Below, one piece after another: positions 57,501 through 64,000 of a DNA stretch of 64,000 nucleotides. The position numbers and the translations under genes are program-made. Below the pieces are notes generated by a model, which was not told the origin of the DNA, searched no databases, and saw nothing but the letters and a program-made list of their open reading frames with translations. The DNA is from Limanda limanda (lineage: Eukaryota; Chordata; Actinopteri; Pleuronectiformes; Pleuronectidae). Position 1 is the first letter of the stretch, and the number at the start of each line of letters is the position of its first letter. The stretch covers positions 1,798,001 to 1,862,000 of the forward strand of contig NC_083645.1 in assembly GCF_963576545.1 (NCBI RefSeq), in the 5' to 3' direction.

Positions 57501-60500
57501 AGTTACATACACAGCTCCAGCATACAAAGCAAGCTGCAGTTAATTGATACTGCCGAGCTGGAGCCCTGTCTGTTTCCACAGTCCCTTCCAATGACCACAG
57601 TAATGAATGACTATTTTCTGAGACAGGCCTTGGCCCGCTGTCTGTCTGTCTCGACTATGAATGTTGTTTTGCCCAAATTGCTGTCACAGTCATTTAATCT
57701 GCTCACCCCAGGGAAAAGAAATACCGTCCGACATCTCTCAATGTTCTTCTATTGCCTTGTCTCCTCTGTCTCGCTTTTTCTTTGCCCTTGCAATGTGCTC
57801 TTCAGCAAAGAACAGTCTTATCCTCTCTCATCCCCTTTTTTCTCCACCTCCCCTCTTCTTGTTTTCACTCTCTTCCCTCAGTGTGCTGTGCAGAATTCCT
57901 ATTTGTCTCTCTGGTGACACTAATTGGAAAATAGCTTGAGGCTTCCCCTGGGCTGCAACCCCAACAGGGCCTTCGCTGATTAGTGGCAACTTAAGAAAGT
58001 TGGTCAAGAGAGTGGTGACGTTCCCTCTGTCCATCTGTCCCCCCGAGCCATATTTTGTCCTTGTAAACACTAGACGGACAGTTGAAGGGGTCTGTGGGGC
58101 GTGGGTGCAGATGCTGTGTTTGAACTCTGAGGGAGCGACACTGTCTCGTGGTCTGAGACTGGCAAGTGGCTCTGACAACTTATCTAGCATGCAACAGCAT
58201 GTAAATTCACTTGCAGGGGCTATTTTGAGTATATTATGTAAATGTTTAGAAGTGGCAATGCTTAATTTATGAAGAAGGGCAGGGAGTGTGTCTTGCTGTG
58301 TGTGAATCTAGGTTGGTGCTTCACAAGAATATCAACCCGGCATACTAACCACTTATGGAGATAACTATGAAGGTTTTTTACAAACTGTAAAGCATTAATT
58401 GGCCCTTATTCACAAAAACATTTTTCTTAGATTTGGTCACAGCACAGAATATGAGGAAAATAAGAAAAGTGATTCATTAACAATGCGTAGACTTTATGTT
58501 ATTTGCTGTTACACATGCAGAACCAAACCTTTGCAAATCATGATCGTTCTCAAATTGGATTTGTGTTCCAGGAAATATCAGTAGAGAGAAACACACTCAT
58601 GATGCTCTTAGTTGTAGTACAAAGAAAAGCAATAAAACTAAAAACAATACTGTGTAACTTAAGAACTATTTCTTATGCAAGTATGCAGCAAGAGGGCGAG
58701 AGAAACAGGGAGATAGAGAGAAAGCAACTGAAACTTCTTGGGTAAGGTTTTCAGTTGAGACTGGAGCTGTGACGGAGCTGTGAAAATAAAATAAAATAGT
58801 CTTGATTATGTTTTTAACGATGGGGACGTTTATTATTATTCAAGATCACACCACGCTGACAAATGATGAAATGAAAAAAAAAGCAGTTTGGCATGTTCAT
58901 CTACCCCTTTAGCACGAAGACAAATATGACAACAACTGGAATGGTTACCATGAAGGTTAGTCCTGACCACCATTGTCCCCGGAGGATGAATCCTACTGGC
59001 TTTTGTCATTTACTGACTTTTCCTTAATTGCAAAAGAAACAGGTTGACATTTTGGCTTTTGGTGACATCGTATAAAATTATGGGATCTTTTATCAGGAAA
59101 TTGTTAAAGGCAGTTTTCTCCTCTCAGCATGATCACCTTTGATCGGCTGTCCTGTTGTGTTCAGTGCCAATATTCAGATGTTAGCAACTAGACTCAACAA
59201 ATGAAGCTTTTGCCAATAGCAGACAAAACTGTTTAGTATCAGCATTTAGTGACAGTCATCACGTTAGCATTCTAATGTTTACAGGATCACTGTGCCAAAA
59301 GAGCTTCAGTCATGACTTCATATCTGGGCTAGCTTCACTTCCATCAGCTTCTGTTTCCAAAGTTAAATAACACTTACTATGTGAACTACAAGCGCCTTAA
59401 GGTCTCTATCCACATCCACAAAACCACCACCACCACCAAACAATGATAACACTGTGGATCACTTACAAATGTCGATCTTTTGTACAAACGTAAAGAAATA
59501 TATCTTCATTTGATGATTCACACATGTTAAGATCAAATCTGTGTCACAAAGGAGAACGTTAATCACTTAACGAAAAGTGTATTGAGACTTTCTGAATTTG
59601 GATCTATATCACTTTAGTTCTGGCTGCAGTTCTTACTGTAATCCGTCGCCCCCGTGCTTTGAACTCTGCATGCGTCGCTCTCTTCCCTCTCTTCTTCCTT
59701 TAGGGCCTCTCTGCTCAGTCAGAGAGGTGAAGTAAATTAAACACCTCTAATCAATATTCTCACAACTTATTTAACTAATGAGATGGCTTATTTTGCCAAT
59801 GGGGAGGGCATTTGTAGGACTTTGATGTTTGGGAAAAGGGCCCTCTAATCCCATGACTCCATCTTCACATCATGATTCAAATCACCGGGAGGGAACACTC
59901 AGCACATCGAGTGATAGAACAGCTCAATGATCGCTTTGAGGTTAAGTAGAAGAGGCATTCATGCTGCTATTTCCACAATGAAGTCACAAACATCTCTTTT
60001 ACAGCTAATATGTCTAACGCTACATCTGCACTAATAACATTTTAGTTTTTAAATGCATCACTTGTTGTCACAATTACGCCTGTTGTCCACATTGCTCCAG
60101 GGTTTTTCAGCGCCTGAAACTAAGAATTTTGGAAACACAAATGTCCCTTTCTAGTTAGAAAACAATAGGGCTGCATTGTTTTACAGAAATGTCATAAGGT
60201 CAAAGAAAGGTGTAAAGGAGAAGTCCAAAAAAATAAAATATGCTTTCAGATCATATAAAAGTAGACATTTTACATTTACTCACAGGAAATGCTAATAACA
60301 AAGATGTCATTGAAAAAAGTTTTTAAATATAGGAGCTAAGCCAATTGACTTAACAAATAACACAGGGGCCCCAGAAGCAATACATTTTATCAGCACTTTG
60401 ATCTATGAGGGGAAGTATCAATGGTCATAACAGATATGGCGAAACAAATGTAAAAGCCTGCTCATAATGAAGCAGTTTTTCATTAAATGTACTGGGTTTG

Positions 60501-61579
60501 CTTCATCATCTTGGGGTTTCTGTTTTTAGATACATATAATTGATGTTGCCTCAGTCTCTTTATTGCGAAGGATGAGCTTGTGCTTGCAGTGCAACTTTTA
60601 ACAGGAAGCTGTAATGTCGGTGCCTGTGCCTGCTCAGACCGTAGATAAGGCCGACACTGAACGCTATCATCAGCTGTTCAATCCATTCTTTGAATAGTGT
60701 ACAGCTCTCTGTATTACTTACACAGCAGTTTATACACGGTACAAGACAAAAGGATCTGCCTTTCTGTCTTTATGTTAAACTACAATTGTGTGCACTGCCA
60801 CATATGACTCTGTGTGTGTCTGTGTGTTGGGGTATGTGTGCTTGCTTGTGTGTGTGAAAGAGATAGAGAGAGAGAGCCCTGGATCCAGCCCTAGGCAAAA
60901 CTGACCTTGAGAAGAGCCGCTCCTCACAGTGGGAAAAGGAACCAAGCAGAGACCCAAAGCCTTATCGGAGAAAATACTCTTGTTGTCAGAAATAGCAGCA
61001 ATGAAAACTGCTGATGCCGAAGCTATACTGTAGTTTTTCACAGCATCGGCAATTTGAGCCACTCAATGGCTTGACGCACTCACACTTCTCTGTCAAATTG
61101 CAGTATTGAGGCACAGGCCATGAGTGGTTCTGAGAACATTATGGGCAGGACAGGTTCATGTTGGATAACAACACTACAGGAGTAAGGCATCGTCTTATTT
61201 AACAATACCTATGAGAAGTAGTATTTTGTGTTGTATTTATTCATCTTCTACTGGTGGATGGATTGCAAGATGCCCCGTGAGTGCAGCACTGGAGTGCACT
61301 GATTAATAATTTTGCTGAACAGAATTATCTCTTTTGCACAAGGACTATATGTTGCACTTGAACAATAGGAATTAATTTGAGTTTGTTGAGTTTTATCGCA
61401 GTCTCTTAATAACAATGGAGTCCTCTGTCTCCCACCGTACAAAAAATGAAGCCAAAATATCCCAGATACGGCTGCTGCCATCTTGTGCTCGTGACATAAT
61501 TCTGGAGTCTGCGCTGTAGTGGTATAAAGGTCCCATCCACCAATTGGAAGTAGTTTTTATAGAAAAATATATCATTCTT
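57501..61579. other. Non-coding DNA
   Basis: About 4 kb with no gene I can support. A 152-codon plus frame at 57,459-57,917 and its neighbours run through a C/T-rich stretch without domains. A GA run lies at about 60,858-60,877 and a GT-rich stretch at 60,810-60,860. Confidence 0.5.
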
Positions 61580-61810
61580 AGCATCTTCTGCCGCAGGCTA
61601 AAAACACATCTTTTCCGATTACACCTTGGCTAGAAGATGGTCTAAGTCAAGTTGCACTTACATGTAGCACTTTGTAGTTTGGCTTTTTTGATGCAAATTG
61701 TACTTACATGATTCTTGCTGTTTTGAGTTTGTACCCTCATAGTTGAATGCACTTATTGGAAGTCGATTTGGATAAAAGCGTCAGCTGAACGATATGTGAT
61801 ATTTAATGTA
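61580..61810 (+). mobile_element. LINE 3' end with ORF2 terminal codons
   Basis: At about 61,591-61,632 the plus strand encodes RRLKTHLFRLHLG followed by TAG, the usual C-terminal block (LKTHLFRLxxG) of a group of fish LINE ORF2 proteins. The 3' UTR ends with ATTTGGATAAAAGCGTCAGC and a short AATGTAATAAATA tail, the well-known 'GGATAAAAGCGTCTGCTAAATG' terminus. The copy is 5'-truncated and old. Confidence 0.82.
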
Positions 61811-63692
61811 ATAAATACAACATCAAACCGAACATGTAAGTCTCATGAAGCACGCACGACAGTGCAGGCAGTCTTTCTGCTGGAATGTGGGCTGTAGCAG
61901 CTGTGGAGCAAATACTGTCAGTAAATCTGCTTTAGTGATTATTTATTCTGCTGTTAAAGTGCCAGTTTATATGATTCCTGTAGCCCTTTATATTTATTGT
62001 AGGTCAGTCTTATTTAATTGCCAGAGTATTTTACTCTTTATTGGTTAATGCTATGGTTACACCGAGGAAGGCAGCTGCATAATAATATGTAATCATCTTT
62101 TGTATGCATAGGCTGTAAGTATTTGCTGATAGAAATGTATTTTATTATTGGATTGCACCCGCTCAGAAAAAGTCTGACATTACCCCACTAGTGTGTATGC
62201 ATGACATGTTAATGCACTTCATTTTATAGCCAAAGAGTATTCTTTAGTTCGATAGTTACATCATATGATGTTATAAGCGTAAAAAAAAAGAAGGAACAAA
62301 TTAAGCCTATTTCAGTGTATTTTGGGCTTATTCGATTAGTGTATAGCTCATTTGCATATTACAATTATTTTTCAAAGAAACTTGTAATACAAAAAATTTT
62401 ACTTTTCATGGGTAATTTCATTGCGTAAAGTTTCATTTTGATAGGAGTAAAGGACAAAAATAGCCCCATTGTGGTGTATTGTTGCCTGGCCTTATTGGCA
62501 CATAGTCGGATTGATGAGAATTAAACATATTTCCTCAACTAGGATTTATTAGGACTTTTAGTATGTTGTTCTGGACACCTCACAGAAATTATCTATGCTG
62601 AAAAAAATATTTTACATTTAATTCGATTTTTGGCTCCAAAATGAGTTACTTTGCCTGGACTATAGATTGTATATAAAATTGGACATAAGACAAAGAGCCT
62701 GTAAAAATGTGAGCATGAGAACTTGAATTGGCAACAAACTCTATTGGGTTAATTTCTACTTGTGTCTTTGAAGTAACTTATTGTTCTAGTGTAACCCTCA
62801 AGGCAACTGCTTGCTTCTTTATTATCTTTAGTTTATTATTATTTTGTTGTATTGAGTTATATTAAGATATGAGTATCTTAATATATTCAATCCCACTATG
62901 CAGAAAAGAAATGATTGCACTGTCACAGTGAATGTCATAAGACCTGGACTTCAGAGGCTGCAGTTTTTACCTTGTGAGATGAGCCATGAATCTTTTATTT
63001 GATAAGGGAATACATATCAAGTTTGAGCATTGTTCAAGCTTTTTGTCATTCCCACTACCCACAATCCTTTTATGAGCACTACCTGTGGAGTACAGGGAGG
63101 ATAGGTCACTTATTTTATGCCAACAAGTTTAAAAATCTGACTACAGGGGGGTCAAGCTGCAGAACAGGCCACGAATCCAGCTGACTTGCCTTTGCATGTT
63201 TTGCAATGGGTGCTCAAGGAATACATTATGAATTTTAATCAGTCATGCTAATTTCAGAGGTAAGATGGAGTCCCGCAAACAACAGCAGAAAAAGTTCAAT
63301 GTGAGTCGTCTAAACTTTTCAAAAAATAAGTGGAATCCAGGCAAAATGAGGCTGGTTATCCAAATTTACGAAGACAGTGAAAATCATCCAACTGTGAGCT
63401 GCTGAGCTTATTAGCGGTAGTGACCAGATGAACACTTGAGCTAGCGTGCCCTGACATGTAAGGCTGTTGAGCACAGGCTTGTTAGGGTCTTCGATATACA
63501 GTTCAAGTTTCAATTTGAAACATAATTTACTTTTAAACAAGAGGAAATGTGTATAAAGTGTGATTTTAATTTTAATAGGTTTTACTCACATCGTATGTTT
63601 CGTTTTGTGCAAATGTGGAATGTGCACAGGCTGTGAAAACAAATCTCCGTTGGGAAAATAAGGGCTTATATGTCTGTCTAAGCTTCACCAAT
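61811..63692. other. Non-coding DNA
   Basis: AT-rich, with no gene. GGACTATAGATTGTATATAA at about 62,658-62,677 resembles the dispersed fish motif CATAGACTGTATATAAAGATGG that also closes copies A and C of the three-copy repeat. Confidence 0.45.
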
Positions 63693-63926
63693 GTGGTGGC
63701 TGTGATGCAGGAGTAAAAGTGGGTCATCCCCTAACAAGATGGTTGGCGGTTTGAATTTTGAGCCCCAAATTTTACCTGTGCCAGCAGGTTGCAGGTAATG
63801 TGCAATATGGTGCTGCACATAGACGCACATTATGGATGTGTGTGAATGGGTGAAACTGTACTTTACACTGCTTCGAGTGTTCATCAAGACAAGGAAAGCC
63901 CTTTATATGTTTAGGCCTTTTACCAT
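63693..63926 (+). repeat. tRNA-headed SINE copy, forward orientation, diverged
   Basis: GTGGCTGTGATGCAGGAGTA marks a decayed A-box region. GTGGGTCATCCCCTAACAAG and GATGGTTGGCGGTTTGAATT carry the B-box side. The body ends in GTGTGTGAATGGGTGAAACT, then GAGTGTTCATCAAGACAAGG and CCTTTATATG, matching the other copies in opposite orientation. A block in the middle is missing relative to the copy at 33,490-33,758. Confidence 0.75.
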
Positions 63927-64000
63927 GGTGCTTTTCACTCATGTCATGTCATGATGATGCAGCCGTAAAATATAGCACAGAAATCTTCCTCAGAAGTAAA

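Noticed and set aside
57459..57917. 152-codon plus frame
   Set aside because: Leucine/serine-rich product of a pyrimidine-rich stretch; other frames of 60 and 92 codons overlap it and nothing in it is recognisable.

Overview
This window looks like vertebrate nuclear DNA, most likely from a ray-finned (teleost) fish. It is AT-rich and almost entirely non-coding. It is full of short microsatellites and of decayed transposable elements typical of fish: hAT, PIF/Harbinger-like and other inverted-repeat elements, LINE 3' ends with GATT or AATGTAA-type tails, and tRNA-headed SINEs. No bacterial-type genes, operons, rRNA genes, CRISPR arrays or intact transposases are visible. The family assignments rest on motifs recalled from known families, since no search could be run.

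Layout. Positions 1-2,756 are non-coding and may include the 3' UTR of a minus-strand gene. The most gene-like piece of the window follows it: a short minus-strand exon at 2,757-2,859 with a splice acceptor, a hydrophobic segment and a stop codon. From 2,860 to about 23,000 there is mostly anonymous DNA. It holds tRNA-headed SINE copies, a hAT dimerisation-domain relic (about 9,945-10,102) followed by a very regular 18-bp minisatellite (10,167-10,370), an inverted-repeat DNA transposon end (from 11,250) and LINE 3' ends (13,075-13,395 and 15,120-15,895).

At 23,165-25,505 there is a clear nested insertion. A short hAT with a perfect 8-bp target duplication sits at the left edge of an older, internally deleted hAT that carries BED-finger, catalytic-core and C-terminal transposase relics. 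Two TAA-flanked inverted-repeat elements lie at 30,603-30,923 and 32,461-33,024. A (CA)n tract is at 31,312-31,377. A roughly 0.5-kb (TCTG)n/(CCTG)n array is at 37,405-37,952.

Further right are a LINE reverse-transcriptase fragment with motif A fused out of frame to the YADD motif (44,595-45,045), a possible piggyBac relic (about 47,290-47,610), a foldback element with a strong hairpin and G4-prone tract (50,121-50,659), and a 1.28-kb hAT with perfect 8-bp duplications (52,687-53,968). A possible plus-strand terminal exon is at 54,091-54,177. Another LINE 3' end is at 61,580-61,810 and a forward SINE copy at 63,693-63,926.

Most open frames in the window are chance frames or frames through tandem repeats. 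The two or three exon candidates are unidentified and have no homologue I can name. I see no new multi-gene system. The most useful observations are the dated nested hATs, the six-frame-open minisatellite, the very long tetranucleotide array, the complete inverted-repeat elements with exact target duplications, and the exon candidates.
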